This document shows, piece after piece, positions 33,544 through 43,764 of a stretch of 64,000 nt of DNA (position 1 is its first letter; each line of letters begins with the position of its first letter). The translations under genes were made by a program, and so were the position numbers. The stretch is from Apodospora peruviana (Eukaryota > Ascomycota > Sordariomycetes > Sordariales > Lasiosphaeriaceae): contig JAUEDM010000006.1 in assembly GCA_033439685.1 (NCBI GenBank), positions 124,001 to 188,000 of the forward strand, given 5' to 3'. The notes under the pieces were generated by a model that saw only the letters and a program-made list of their open reading frames with translations, searched no databases and was not told where the DNA came from.

Positions 33544-34613
33544 TTACATACCCACTTCAAATTCCCCGATCCGCCCAGAATCTTGAGCATTCCCCTCCGG
33601 CGCCTCCTGTAGTGCATTCTCAACACCGCTCTTCTCGCCATGGATCATGGCGAACCACGGCTCGTAGACCAGCATATTCCGCCTCCTGCTCCCGGACTTG
33701 TCCTCAGGCATCTCGTACCAGAACAGCCCGTCGTGGGCGGTCTCAACCGTCTCGCCTATTCTCTTATTATTGTCGTCCTCGATAAAGAGGTCGTACGCCT
33801 TGATAATAGTAACCGGGAGGACAAGTCTGCACGCAAATCAGCAAACACATATATCTCTCCCTCTTGAAAGAAGGGGGCACTCACTCCTCAGGCAAAAACG
33901 CCTTCCCAAACCCAGGCATGACAGGCGTAACAGCCGGCCCCATCACAACCGAATTAATGGCAATATTCTCCTTGCTCTTGAGCAGCGGCGCGTTGACCCT
34001 CACCCACTGAATAATACCCGCCTCAACGGACGAGTACTCAGGGAAAGTGGGGCAAGGGTGCAGACCCAACATACTGGTCGTGGCGATGATCTTGCCGCCG
34101 GGTGTCGGCGAGTTATGACGCATGTAGTGCGTCGCCAGGACGGTGCCGTACATGACTCCCTTGAAATGGATATCCGTGCAGCTCGTGTCGGGCTCGGGCG
34201 GCACGTCGTTTATGTCTGCTCCGCGGGACCGAAAATTATACCATGACCCGCCGTCGACGGACCCGGCGTTGGCGATTAGGAGATCAAGCCGCCCGAATTT
34301 GATAAAGACGGTTTTGAACATGGCTGCTTGGGCTGGGTAGGAAGATACATCGCATTGGACGAAGATTGCTGTTGTGCCGGAAGGGTCTAGCGATGAGGCG
34401 ACTGATGTGCCGATGTCAGCTCGGCGGCCGACGAGGGCTACGCGCCATCCTTTTGAATGGAGATGGCGGCCGAGGAGGAGGCCGATGCCGCTCTAAACGT
34501 GAAGTCAGTTTAGGGACGCATAGCTGCTGGTATATGTAAAAGGAGAAAGAATGTACCGTCCCGCCTGTGATGATGGCGACCTTTGCTTCGTTTTGCTCGA
34601 GGACGGATCCCAT
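33544..34613 (-). CDS. Short-chain dehydrogenase/reductase with altered catalytic Lys
   Basis: Three exons, complement(33544..33826, 33885..34492, 34557..34613), with introns of 58 and 64 nt, give 315 aa. The cofactor motif TGGTSGIG spans the first splice site, and GWRVALVGRR follows. The NAG motif is LLIANAGS. The catalytic Ser is in TTSMLG, and the Tyr in FPEYSSVEAG. The YxxxK motif is YSSVE, so Lys is replaced by Glu. The C-terminal exon (LVLPVTIIKAYDLFIEDDNN) resembles fungal 15-hydroxyprostaglandin-dehydrogenase-like SDRs. If the Lys is truly lost, activity would be impaired or changed. Fold assignment is firm; substrate is unknown. Confidence 0.85.
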
Positions 34614-35722
34614 TTTGAGTCTTGATGTGTGATGGTATTGAGATGCCTTAAATCGCAACCGACTGGTAGCATCAACGAACTACCTTCCTTACATATTCCC
34701 TGCTTGTTCAGAACGATTAGCAGCGTCGAGAGCTTTCTCTGCAGCCAAGAAAACAATCCCCGCACCTTAGCAATGTTGCCATAGGCTCATATGTAGTAGC
34801 CGGGTGCTGCAGCAATGTCGAACGATAGGGTGTCCGTTGGTGGAGGCTATCGACATGACTCGCTGGAGTCTTGGTTTGCCTTGGTATCTGCCGACGTGGC
34901 ATCCGGCGTGGGGTAGTATCATGACCCAACCAGTGCTCCGTACCGCTAGGTAAGGTTAGGGTCTTGATCCTCGGGTCCTTTCTCCTCTTCAGGCCGCTGC
35001 GCTTGCTTGACTGCAGTGAACTCCTAGATGATCGAGCAACCAATCCGGACACTAGCCCTCCAAAGTTGCTGTAATAAGTGGTGTAGTCCTACCACTGTAA
35101 ACCCGAATAAAATCTGGCGATTCGGGTTGCTGTACTTAGTGTAATTGCTGTATGGACTATGGTTGGGGAGGGGGTTGCTCGATCAGGAGGTTTCATTGTA
35201 GCTGCTTTCAGGATCAGGCATGCCATTTAGAAGGTATATAGAACTAGGTAAGATAGGTAGGTACCTAGGTAGACAAAATGCTATTCGTTAGATTAATACT
35301 TTCAGACATGTACGCAGGGGTAATCAGGCAGTCTCTGTAACAGACTATCTCCTAGTACCTCTCTTCTTCATCAACAGCTATATAGAGTGGTGACAAGATG
35401 TAGTGTTAAGCTGAAGGTAGTATAAAGGCTTCTAAGCTCATATCTTTAAATTCAGATATTCTGTTATAAGATGTAAGACGCTGGGCTTATTTATCTTAGC
35501 CGCTATTCTTTGCACGGCTATTACTCACAAAGCCCTATCACAACCCTTCTTTTCGAGTCTTTACCTAGCATTGAAGCCAGCCTCATCTGCTGGTAGCAAA
35601 ACAAAGTACAGTGAGAATTAATCTACAAAGGTGATGACGACAATGCCTAGGTACTCTTTCCAAAGCACGGCGCAAGGTGTAGTAGTTTATATAGGTAGTC
35701 TATAGTGGTAGTTATATTAATT
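34614..35722. other. Gene-free AT-rich spacer
   Basis: No gene is seen. ACCTAGGTA-type palindromic words lie near 35250-35275, and the region from about 35270 to 35710 is AT-rich. It borders the zinc-module/HET locus. Confidence 0.5.
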
Positions 35723-37519
35723 CTACAAAGGAAAACTATTCTCATCGTAGATCACGGGACTCCGACCAGGAGCAGAAAAATCAAAACCAAGTTCAGTCGA
35801 GCCTGTAAAAGGAGTGGCGAAGTCACGCCGGAAGTCGCCGTTGTCGAACGGCCACTCATAGCAGGCTATGTCGAGCGAGCCCCCGGAGCCCCGGTGGTGC
35901 ATCGGCTGTGGCCGCGCATCTGGCGGAGCTAACAAAGGGTTTGGGATCGGGTCGGGGAAGAGCTGGCCCCATGGACGGTACGGCAGCAGCGCGCCGTCGG
36001 TGGCGGTGCTGGGTGCATATTGGGACTGCCAAGCGCCGGCGTAGTAGGTGTCGGCGGTGGTGTCGGTTGCTGAATGATACCCAGTACTGCTCCTACTCAT
36101 ACTGCTGCGGTCTGGGTCAAGCTTCTCCGAAGGCTGGCGCTGTCTCTGCAGGGACTCTATCTGGGGGAGGAAGGGAGGTGGGCAAGACTCCTCCGACGCG
36201 CGCTGGACGGACTCGACGGCTGCTGCTGGGCGTCTCAAGACGCGGGCCGGGTCCGTGACAGACTGACTGCTGGCGAGGAAGCGATCGAGCAGTGTTTCGA
36301 CCACAGCCGAGGAGAGATGTTCCACGCGACGGCCGTGATGACCGTCGCCAGCGAGCTCGGCGACGAGTACTTTTCCGTGGTGTTGCCAGTAATCCTTCAT
36401 CATGCCAAATATTTCCTCAAAGTGGTTGGATAAATAGGGCGAGGAGGGCTTCGGGGAATCTGGAAACAGAATATCCCAGATGCTGAACCACTGGGCGCGC
36501 TCGTCCAGGCTGCGGTTGACGCGGCGGGCCAGGGCGATACTCTGGGACTCGTCGACGCCCTCTATGTCAACTCCTCTCGCGGGCCGCAGGCAGGTGCGAG
36601 CAACGATGTGAGCGGCGCAAATTTGTGAATCGGGGAAAACTGTACCACAGGTGGGACAGTATATAGGCCGGCGATGGCGCCGCACGAGGTGCTGTTTAAC
36701 ATCCCGAACACGAGTTAGTCGCAGCCGGACGCAGTTCATGTTCCGCATGCTGTTGTGCTTGTAAAAAGGACAGGAAAATAGCTGCCTTGGTATCTGCCGG
36801 GCGCTAATGTCGCTGTCGCTGCGATCGCCCACGCCGTCGTCATCGTTATTACCGGTTTTGTCGTCTGTCGTGGAAAGGCGCGAACGACGCCGATGCTGAC
36901 GGCCAGAGACTCTCGTTCTGGGAGCGGGTTTCTTGATGGCCGAGTCTAGCACCGGTTTCGGTGAAGAAAAAGTTCGCCTCTGTTTCCGTCTTGGTTGGAT
37001 AGACTGTGTCTCGTCGTAGTCCACATCCATGCAAAAGTCGTAAATGTCACAATCTCTGAAGGGTGGAGACAGGTCTTGAGATGGTGTTCGGGTGGTTTCC
37101 TGACCGAAAACTGTCTCGCTGGTGCTATGGTTTGTTGGGGTATGTTTGGAGTTGCCATCTTGTGGCCGGCAGAAGCTGTCTGTCGAGCCTTGGTTGTTCT
37201 GGCGAGTTGAACTGACCTTGAAGCGTGTTGCTGGCGACATGTGAGTGAGCATGGTTGAATTTAGCAGCATGTTTGGATGAGAACATTTGAAAATGTTGTG
37301 GACGGAAGCAGAGGGAAAGGGATACCGTGGGGGTGGGAAGCTTAAGGTATGGAAGAGTAGCAGAGGTGTTTCAGCTTTGGCTACGTACACGCCAAGTTGG
37401 AGGATAACGCCACGCCATGCCTGATCTGAGGTCGACAACGTGCAATCCCAAGTTCCACAAGTGTTGCTGGATCGCTGCTGTGTCGATTGACGACGAGGGT
37501 TGATGGTCGACGAGTCCAC
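35723..37519 (-). CDS. Fungal Cys/His zinc-module protein, stand-alone member
   Basis: Open frame of 598 aa. The start is uncertain: residues 1-83 look non-coding, and Met84 (37270) may be the real start. The core at about residues 248-312 is FSCPFYKHN...C...RVRDVKQHLVRRH...YCPTCGTVF...H...C, a variant C2H2-like pair, followed by an AQWFSIWDILFPDSPKPSSPY motif. This combination is a recurrent fungal protein family of unknown function, presumably nuclear. The region before the fingers is basic (QHRRRSRL). The C-terminal 200 residues are low-complexity Ser/Pro-rich and resemble an activation domain. It is one of three genes in 8 kb with this module, alongside the frameshifted copy at 38326 and the HET fusion at 40294. 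Confidence 0.75.
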   Translation of the reverse strand: MDSSTINPRRQSTQQRSSNTCGTWDCTLSTSDQAWRGVILQLGVYVAKAETPLLLFHTLSFPPPRYPFPSASVHNIFKCSHPNMLLNSTMLTHMSPATRFKVSSTRQNNQGSTDSFCRPQDGNSKHTPTNHSTSETVFGQETTRTPSQDLSPPFRDCDIYDFCMDVDYDETQSIQPRRKQRRTFSSPKPVLDSAIKKPAPRTRVSGRQHRRRSRLSTTDDKTGNNDDDGVGDRSDSDISARQIPRQLFSCPFYKHNSMRNMNCVRLRLTRVRDVKQHLVRRHRRPIYCPTCGTVFPDSQICAAHIVARTCLRPARGVDIEGVDESQSIALARRVNRSLDERAQWFSIWDILFPDSPKPSSPYLSNHFEEIFGMMKDYWQHHGKVLVAELAGDGHHGRRVEHLSSAVVETLLDRFLASSQSVTDPARVLRRPAAAVESVQRASEESCPPPFLPQIESLQRQRQPSEKLDPDRSSMSRSSTGYHSATDTTADTYYAGAWQSQYAPSTATDGALLPYRPWGQLFPDPIPNPLLAPPDARPQPMHHRGSGGSLDIACYEWPFDNGDFRRDFATPFTGSTELGFDFSAPGRSPVIYDENSFPL

Positions 37520-37663
37520 AATCGTTGAAAGAGCAGTAAGAATTTGAATAAAAAGGAACTGATCACTACAGTACCTATAAACTAGCCATGTCGAAATATT
37601 ATTCCCATAATCAACACAATCTCACTCATTAAGCACGCTTGAACGGAAGATATTGAATTTAAG

Positions 37664-37989
37664 ATGGATCAAAAGATTGCCCGTCCTAGGTGAGTTGCAT
37701 GAATATCTCATGATTGTGTGCCCCGCTCTGGCCTGGAGACGATACTTACCAACCTGGAATACATAGACCCAGTCAACAACAGGCTACCCGGCCCTCCCAG
37801 CCCCAGCTGAAGAGTGTTCGTCTGGATGGCTGGCAGCGAGACACCAGACTTGACGTCCTTAATCGGCTTCTGTCACCCAAGACCGATACGGTTCAAGCGC
37901 GGGAGGCAGTTGCCACGAGCGTCATCGCCCAATTCGATGCCATTTTTGGGAAAAGTTCAGGGGTTCATGAAGATGGGCGTCGAAGTTGA
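37664..37989 (+). CDS. Small hypothetical protein in the zinc-module locus
   Basis: Two exons (37664..37689, 37767..37989) with a 77-nt intron (GTGAGT...ACATAG) give 82 aa. The protein starts MDQKIARPRPSQQQ and contains a helical, charged stretch (LDGWQRDTRLDVLNRLL). There is no signal peptide and no domain I recognise. It lies divergently from the stand-alone zinc-module gene, with starts 145 bp apart, and upstream of the frameshifted copy on the same strand. It could be a separate small gene or a detached 5' piece of that copy. Confidence 0.4.
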
Positions 37990-38325
37990 TGGAAAGGGAC
38001 CGTACTGTACATAAACAAAATACCCACCTACATAGAGACCTCCCATAATTCAGCCTCACCAGCGTCTCGTGCGTGTTGATGCAGTGCTGTCTCACACGCA
38101 TCACACACCCCAAGGCATGGTAGATTGACGGCGAGGGTGTCGACAAAGTTGCAACAATTGTTGCAATCCAATTCTACAAATGTTGCATGTTGCAAGGCTT
38201 TCTTGACACTCGCTGCGGCCACTGCAATTTGAAAATGCCCAGCCGTGAGGCCTCTCTCTATTCGCACGTGATGGACCTGCCTTTTTCCTGGGTCGTTTCC
38301 CCTTTGCCTTTCTCCATTTCCCTCC

Positions 38326-39857
38326 TTGTTCATGTCAAGTAAATTTGAAGCCATTCGTAACTCAATTCAGCATTCGACAGATCAACGGTTGAAAAGCAGG
38401 TCCCAGCCCATTGGTACTGTACCTGAGCTACCGAGCGGGTCCTCCCATCACTCTCCACTTACCCCGCCGTCGGACCGGTCCAAATGGCCAGTGGTGAGCG
38501 ACTGCTACGTCACAGTGCTGAACCCGTCGTTTCCGTCCCGTCAATTGCTAACCAGCTTTTGTTCTCTTCAGGATCTCTATTTGTCGTTGATCCGTGCGAT
38601 GCCATCAACGCATCGAGTCCAGGCGCAGCCCCGACCGACGGCAACAGCTCCAACACTGGTCACACTGGCAGGGGACCATCTCAGCGGTACACTCGCCGTA
38701 AGGAGCGCAAGCGGCCCGAGGCAACAATAAGAGGAAAATCAACACCGATGACGATGACGATGGCGGCAGCGTCGCAACAGGCAAGCGAAGCCGGCGGAAC
38801 CCCGCGACCAGGCCCGCCGGGAAGACACTTGCCTGTCCCTGCTGGAAGCACAACCCGATCAAGTATCTCGACTGCCTGTTGCGGAATTCTCTGGACTCAA
38901 CAAGCTTCGTGGTGCAGCACCTGGAGCGCGCCGCGTGCCACAGGGACGACCGCCAGCCAATTCACTCCCCCGTCTGTGGTGCCATATATGACACGCGCGC
39001 CAGCTGCAATGCACACGTAGCACTGCAAGAGTGCGAACGCAGAGAGTTCACATACGAAGGCTTCACCAGCGAGCAGTTCAACACCCTCCGGGGCCACAAC
39101 CGGGGCAATGGCACAGTCAACGAGATCGAGCGGTGGTATCGCCTGTGGGACATCCTGTACCCCAACACTCCACGCCCGGCCACGCCTTATGTGGGCAGTC
39201 CGCTCCAGGAGGTGCTGGGCATATTGCGCCGCGCGCTGCGCTACGCTTGCGAAAACCTGATCGGCGGCCCGCCGCGACACAGGCGGATATTGAGCGCTTT
39301 CTGGATGATGAGTCCCGTTTCTCAGTATCCTCCCCAACCAGTCAGACTTGTCGTTCCTTACCTCGGATCCCCCAAGTCCTGGGGACGGCGGGCCCGACGC
39401 CCCGCTGGTCACATCCGGAGTCGCTGGCGGGGTTGCCAATGTGCAGGCTCTCCAGCCAGAGCAGCCACAGCAGCCACAGCAGCCACAGCAGCCACAGATG
39501 CAGCAGTCGCAGCAGATGCAATCGCCTTCATCGGTCTTCTTGGCAGCAGACGCCGGCCCGAAGGTCACCGTTGATCTTGCCGATGACTCGCTTGGTATAG
39601 ACTTTGGCGAACAACCTCTCGATACTGGTGACTCCGAATTTACCAACTTGCTTAACAATGACCTCGACTTCGGTAGCTTTGTGGATCTCGGCGCTCTGGA
39701 CGACTCCACTTCCGATGCTCAAACGGTCCAGACGGCTGGCCCCCACTCGAGCAGCGAGGCTGCTGAGGCAAGCGGGCAGCCTGTCGCCTCCGGCGCCAAC
39801 ATTAACAGCACAGTAGACGACGACCAGGAGAACAAGACCATTCCACCCCCACCTTAA
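38326..39857 (+). pseudogene. Frameshifted copy of the Cys/His zinc-module gene
   Basis: A probable intron at about 38493-38570 (GTGAGC, branch GCTAAC, CTCTTCAG) supports a former gene. The zinc module reads LACPCWKHNPIKYLDC...HLERAACH...HSPVCGAIYDTRASCNAHVAL and is followed by ERWYRLWDILYPNTPRPATPY, parallel to the gene at 35723. Frame changes occur near 38715 (before KRKINTDDDDDGG), near 39265 (before TQADIERFLDDES) and near 39350 (before LTSDPPSPGDGG). The last frame ends with a CAGCCA-repeat-encoded QPQQPQQPQ stretch and an acidic, activation-domain-like tail to 39857. Several first-position Cys/His also differ (CPCW, HSPVC). Unrecognised micro-introns are the alternative explanation. Confidence 0.6.
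39459..39515 (+). repeat. CAGCCA trinucleotide-type repeat
   Basis: Repeated CAGCCACAG units encode QPQQPQ in one frame and SHSSHS in another. Slippage here may have helped frame decay of the zinc-module copy. Confidence 0.8.
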
Positions 39858-40293
39858 ATGATTAAGTGTCGGAAACGATGTGCACTGGACTCGTTGATTT
39901 TTTTTATCAGATTTTTTTATTCCGTGATTGTATTCTCCTCTGTTCTCGCTTTCTGGCGAAGCCAGAGAGCTTCTTTTATAGTTGTAGATAGTGGCAACCT
40001 GACGCAATCGTAATGCGCGTCTTGTGGCAACTATTACAAATCCACGTTTTTGGAATGTTTCTAGACCCTTGATTTCTAACAAAGAAGTTGGTGTTCTGGC
40101 ACGCATTCTGACATCAAGCTCTGTTTTCTCTTTTTCTTCCTGTTACACATTGTATTTGATTTAAGCTGTTGTACACCTCCCATACATGTACCCTATTCGT
40201 GCAACACAGAGACAATGTTCCCATGGATGACTCCTCAAAGGATAACAAACGACAAAAGAAATACAAGCAAATCCTTGCTAGCACTCAGTGCTA

Positions 40294-42849
40294 CTACGCC
40301 ACCCTCACCGGCAGCACAGCAGTGACCGGAAATACCAGCCCGGACTGTTCCATCACTCGCTTGAGGACTGAGGCGTGCAGAGCCGCCAGGGCTACCTCCT
40401 CCCGCGGGTCCTCCCATCGCAGCAGCCCGCGCTCACTCAGTAGGCCCGATACTAGCTCGGGGCCAACAGCCTGCCAGAAACGCCGGAAGGCGGTCGCCTC
40501 ACCCTCTCGCGGCGACGAGAGGTAGACGGCGGCCGGCGGTGACGGCACGTCCGGGAACAGAATGTTCCAGATCCGGTACCATTCCTCTTCCTCCGTTGTC
40601 GCGACGATCTCGGTCCTCCCAGCATGTTGTTTCCTCTTGTTGGCACTGCTTTTCCTCCGCTTAAGCTTCCGCTCATCCTTTCGCCGCCGGTGCCGCCGCG
40701 GGGTTGCGAGCACCTCCACCTGGTCCTCTGACACGCCTCTGGTGATGGGTGGACCACTCATTGCGGGAGGGGCCGTGCACCACCGAGCGACGACGTGGCT
40801 ATCGCGCTCGGCAGCGCTGCCGAAGACGGCGTGGCATACCGGGCAGTACTCCGGCAGCCGGTGGTCAACGATGACGTGCTGCTTGATAGTGCGGGTGTCA
40901 TGCAGCTCGATCGCCCACATACACCTGTGGTGCTGCACCGGATCGAGCTGGTAGAAGGGGCATGCGAGAAGAAGCGGACTCTCTCCCCTGGCAGCTGATG
41001 ATGATTGTCGCACCATGACCGCGTCTGGGTCGTCGTGGTCTGTCTCGGCTGTGTAGCAGCTTGCCGTTGAGTCGCATGTGTCGCTGTCTTGGTGCTCCTC
41101 CGGGAGATTGCCCTCCTCCCTCGGCCTGAATGGCAGCGGCAGGATTTTGCCCAGTCCAAGTAGGCGTTGCCTGCTACTGCTGCTGCTGGCACCTATTTCT
41201 GGCATCATAGAAGCGAGTTCCTTTTCTGGATGGGCGGCTGCTGCTGTCGCTTTCATCTTCTCCTTGGTCCACGCAGACAAAGCTAGATTCGCCAGGTCTG
41301 GCAGAACTGAATGGAAAGGATGGCCGTCATCGAGCAGCTCCGGTTTCTCTGGCAGGCTGTCAAATAGGAGCACATCGTCTTCCACGCTGTCGGCGGTACT
41401 CCTAATGCTGTTACTTGAGCCACCATCGCTTGAATAACACATTCCGTCCTCCTGATCATTGTGTCTTGATCCCAACATCTCATCGGCTCCGCGCTTGGAC
41501 ATACATCTGCCAGATAGTGACGGGATCAAGTTGTTGTTGTGGGACGCATCCTCCAAAAATAATTCCGAATAAACCTTCTGTTCGGCAAACATCCGGCGGG
41601 CTTCTCTGCTGCCAACATGCAGACGGACGCAAATGCGCTCGGTGAGCTTCATTCCATCCTTTCGCAGCAACAAATGACATAGAGCCTCCGGGTTCGAACG
41701 GACAAACAGGCCTGGCTCGATCTCCTTGAGCAAAATCGCTACCCGCGCTGGGTTGAGGGGTGAATCTTTGAGAACAAAGGCAACTTCGCGCCTTGTTTCA
41801 GATGAATGGTTGGCGACGACCACGAAAACAAGGCCCTGCACACACAGCCCACGGTTGTTGAAAACCAGCTCACAGTCAGATTTGAAGGGTACAGTCCACG
41901 CTGGGTTCGAAGCGAAATGGGAAAAGTCGGCCGGGGAGTCAGCCAGGATCCCGCTGAATGGTGGTTGTTGCTGTTGCCTGCCATCATCCTCATCGCTGCT
42001 GCTGATCTCAGTCCGCTGCTGCCTAGTCCAGGCAAGAATGGACATGTCGCTCGTCGTCTTGAGAATTTTCTCTTGAAGGCGATGGAAGGCATGTCGACTA
42101 CCTTCTCCGTAGCGTGGTGTAAGGCGGCCTCCGACTCCGCATATACCCATCAACGCGTATGCGTCATCCTCGGGCCGACTGGACCGGCGATGAGCCGCCC
42201 ACGACAGACGGCGGCCTAGAGATATGTCCCACAAGACGTTCCTATCGCCGAGCACATCCGCATCGACCCCAGAGACGCGGGAGAGCATCTCGAGGTATGG
42301 GCGCGGCGACGCGGATGACTTTACTCCTCTCAAGTTCCAGTCGCGGTCGTAGAACTCGACGCACCGAGACGCGACAAGGTCCTGCAGGGTCCAGCTGCGT
42401 GTGAACCAGCGGCTTGGCGAGAGATCTTTTTCCAGAGCCACCACATCATCGGTGCAGTTCGTGTTGCTGTCGCCGTCAGGCAGTGGAATATCTGAGAGAT
42501 GCACAATGCAAACGGAAGCGTTCCAAAGCAGGCGGAAGGAGGCGGTCACGGACTCGCTCAGGTCGGCGGACGAAGACTGGTCGACACATAGAGGGAAGAC
42601 CCAGAGGTAGCCGACATTTCGTGCTCGAGCTTGCTGGCAGGCCTGGAGTAGCGGTCCGGATAACTCGGTGTGGTGGTGGCTCGGTCGGTCCTTCTCGCCG
42701 CCGTGGGAGGAGGAGAGATGGTTGACATGGTGGTGAGTAAGAAGCTCCTCCGATGGCTGGTCTGTGGCATATGAGAAGAGGATGTATTCAGATGGCGGAC
42801 CGTCGGCAAACGACACCAGGTTCAATGTTGTAGTGTCTAGGAATTTCAT
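40294..42849 (-). CDS. HET-domain protein with C-terminal Cys/His zinc module
   Basis: Single exon, 852 aa from Met at 42849; the frame is open to 42978, adding 43 residues. MKFLDTTTLNLVSF is the usual HET N-terminus. HET landmarks are VGYLWVFPLCVDQSSSADLSE, SRWFTRSWTLQDLVASRCVEFY, DRDWNLRGVKSS, LSWAAHRRSSRPEDDAYALMGI and YGEGSRHAFHRLQEKI. The HET core is about residues 1-290. A long, partly acidic linker follows. At about residue 630 begins LLACPFYQLD...C...IKQHVIVDH...YCPVCHAVF...H...C, then EEEEWYRIWNILFPDVPSPP, the same module as in 35723-37519. HET proteins trigger cell death on fusion of incompatible hyphae. Coupling to a nucleic-acid-binding-like module is unusual. TWGD-type residues at the HET start are changed (FSYATD). 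Confidence 0.85.
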   Translation of the reverse strand: MKFLDTTTLNLVSFADGPPSEYILFSYATDQPSEELLTHHHVNHLSSSHGGEKDRPSHHHTELSGPLLQACQQARARNVGYLWVFPLCVDQSSSADLSESVTASFRLLWNASVCIVHLSDIPLPDGDSNTNCTDDVVALEKDLSPSRWFTRSWTLQDLVASRCVEFYDRDWNLRGVKSSASPRPYLEMLSRVSGVDADVLGDRNVLWDISLGRRLSWAAHRRSSRPEDDAYALMGICGVGGRLTPRYGEGSRHAFHRLQEKILKTTSDMSILAWTRQQRTEISSSDEDDGRQQQQPPFSGILADSPADFSHFASNPAWTVPFKSDCELVFNNRGLCVQGLVFVVVANHSSETRREVAFVLKDSPLNPARVAILLKEIEPGLFVRSNPEALCHLLLRKDGMKLTERICVRLHVGSREARRMFAEQKVYSELFLEDASHNNNLIPSLSGRCMSKRGADEMLGSRHNDQEDGMCYSSDGGSSNSIRSTADSVEDDVLLFDSLPEKPELLDDGHPFHSVLPDLANLALSAWTKEKMKATAAAAHPEKELASMMPEIGASSSSSRQRLLGLGKILPLPFRPREEGNLPEEHQDSDTCDSTASCYTAETDHDDPDAVMVRQSSSAARGESPLLLACPFYQLDPVQHHRCMWAIELHDTRTIKQHVIVDHRLPEYCPVCHAVFGSAAERDSHVVARWCTAPPAMSGPPITRGVSEDQVEVLATPRRHRRRKDERKLKRRKSSANKRKQHAGRTEIVATTEEEEWYRIWNILFPDVPSPPAAVYLSSPREGEATAFRRFWQAVGPELVSGLLSERGLLRWEDPREEVALAALHASVLKRVMEQSGLVFPVTAVLPVRVA

Positions 42850-43239
42850 TGGCGGTGTTGTCCAGTGAGGTTGAGTGAAGAGCGGGCTTGCGTGGCACCG
42901 GCACGAATGTTTTGAGCCGCATCGGGCTGGTACGTACAGATCTGGGCTTGCCCGATTGACGATCCGTTCTGTCTGCAAGGATGTTTTGGGTCCGTAGACG
43001 ATGAGTAAGCTTGGTGACTTGATGCCATTGCGAAGAGAAAGACAAGAGGCCGATGATATTTATATGATCTGTTAGTGTTATGGAGAGAACCTCAATTGAC
43101 AATCGTAAAATGAGCAATCAGGCAGGGTCGTTTCGGTCAAAGTGTAAATCATGTGTCTGCCAAGGCTTGACCAGGTCTGCTCTTTCCTGAAGGCTTGCAG
43201 CATCTGCGGGCTGGAGGCACGACCCGCGCTCGGCCCCAG

Positions 43240-43257
43240 AGAACACATCTGTGTTCT
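43240..43257. promoter_or_regulatory. Palindrome AGAACACA-TC-TGTGTTCT
   Basis: A perfect palindrome with 8-bp arms and a 2-base centre, about 390 bp upstream of the HET start. The identical arms recur at 43360-43377. A protein dimer site is possible but unproven. Confidence 0.5.
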
Positions 43258-43359
43258 GAGAAAGAGCGCTTCATCAGACACCTGTCGGCACCCCGCATTT
43301 GGCGTTTCTCATTGGTTTACTTTACTCGATATCGACAGAACATCCGCCACGATTTTCTC

Positions 43360-43377
43360 AGAACACAGTTGTGTTCT
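43360..43377. promoter_or_regulatory. Palindrome AGAACACA-GT-TGTGTTCT
   Basis: Second copy with the same arms and a different centre, exactly 120 bp from the first. The flanks (CAGAG/TCTCAG) make the two copies an inverted pair of about 23-27 bp. Confidence 0.5.
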
Positions 43378-43764
43378 CTGGCCGGCCCTGCACCACGCCA
43401 ACGCAAGTTTCACGCCCATCTGCTGTTCGAAATGTCATCAACCCGCCCCAATAATTCATACGTACCAAGGCAGCTCAGACCTATTAGCTCAATTTATATC
43501 CGCCGGGGACTCGCGACAATGAAATTTCATAAAGACAGCCACGTTCGGGCATCGCTCTGCATCTTGCAAGTTGCAAAGGCTTCTTGGAGATTTCTGGAAC
43601 ACACGTACTTGGATCGTCCGAATTCATTTGTCCACATCACCTGTTCGGGTCTTGTCGGACGTCCTGGGTATCACCAATGCCCCGATAGCATGGTGATGCA
43701 CTGGTGTAAGAGGTTGACATTAGGTTGAAGCGGCAACTAATCGCAACACTACTTAGTTGGCAAG

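Larger units (their letters stand above)
42850..43764. other. HET gene upstream region
   Basis: Promoter side of the HET fusion gene. It contains two 18-bp palindromes (listed separately). No gene is seen. Confidence 0.6.

Noticed and set aside
43240..43377. Steroid-receptor response element because of AGAACA/TGTTCT
   Set aside because: Fungi lack nuclear receptors and the arm spacing is two bases, not three; only the palindrome itself is reported.
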